Origin: an uncultured bacterium
Lineage (GTDB): Bacteria > Bacteroidota > Ignavibacteria > Ignavibacteriales > Melioribacteraceae
Length of the DNA: 24,879 nt
NCBI GenBank assembly: GCA_937936675.1
Contig: CALDDL010000363.1
Location: 1 to 24,879, forward strand
Reading direction: 5' to 3'
Shown here: piece by piece, positions 24,806 through 24,879 of the stretch
Numbering within the stretch: the first letter of the stretch is position 1
Layout of the letters: the number at the start of each line of letters is the position of its first letter
The notes under the pieces: generated by a model
Databases searched by the model: none
What the model was told of the DNA's origin: nothing
What the model saw: the letters and a program-made list of their open reading frames with translations, nothing else
Translations under genes and position numbers: made by a program

Positions 24806-24879
24806 TAGGCTTTAGATTTAATAATAACTTTTTTAGTTCTGTTAGTTTTATTGATTGGAATTTTATGCCCTTCTATTTT
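24805..24879 (-). CDS. 3' end of a gene before fic, possible antitoxin (partial)
   Basis: An open frame runs from the window edge to a TAA that overlaps the fic ATG by one base. The visible 24 residues are basic (NKTNRTKKVIIKSKA at the end). The tight overlap suggests an antitoxin partner for the Fic protein, but the family cannot be told from this fragment. Confidence 0.5.
   Translation of the reverse strand, partial: KIEGHKIPINKTNRTKKVIIKSKA

Overview
The window is AT-rich bacterial DNA, most likely from Ignavibacteriota or a near relative in the Bacteroidota/Chlorobiota group. Supporting signs are a type IX secretion (T9SS) C-terminal sorting domain of the NYPNPFNPST type, two promoters matching the Bacteroidota TTTG / TAnnTTTG pattern with a 20-bp spacer, leucine dehydrogenase, a NhaD-type antiporter and the folB-folK-deoxynucleoside kinase order. 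The assignment rests on recognised motifs only; no database search was possible.

Positions 1-14927 look like ordinary chromosome. A tight plus-strand run (3-4331) encodes a cystathionine beta-synthase-like enzyme (5' end outside the window), folB, folK, a deoxynucleoside kinase, a small membrane protein and an unusual glycosyltransferase 9 / Ppx-GppA fusion. asnS follows with its own promoter and terminator. Next come nhaD, the bifunctional NAD(P)HX repair enzyme and a VanZ-like protein; then a TonB protein with a terminator, a YdcF-like protein, leucine dehydrogenase, nusB, a UMF1-family MFS transporter and, convergent to it, an M50-type membrane metallopeptidase. tRNA-Gly(CCC) and tRNA-Val(UAC) close the region.

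From about 14930 to the right end the content changes to accessory genes and looks like a genomic island beside tRNA-Val. It starts with a tyrosine recombinase split by a frameshift at a 9-base homopolymer. Next is a 474-bp gene-free stretch, then an array of minus-strand genes separated by three identical 39-bp direct repeats: a T9SS-sorted papain-like peptidase, a membrane-anchored unknown and a second unknown. On the plus strand follow a 115-aa unknown and, overlapping it by 4 bp, a 1160-aa protein combining a ~370-residue N-terminal region, a reverse transcriptase with YADD and a full Cas1 domain. A Fic protein preceded by the end of a possible antitoxin gene closes the window.

The most interesting item is the RT-Cas1 protein. 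Both enzymatic domains keep their catalytic residues, but no cas2, CRISPR array or effector gene is visible in about 3.5 kb upstream of it or in the 0.8 kb downstream. Its N-terminal region does not look like Cas6; by pattern it resembles a degenerate VirD4/HerA-type ATPase. The 39-bp repeat array next to it is a second, separate oddity.
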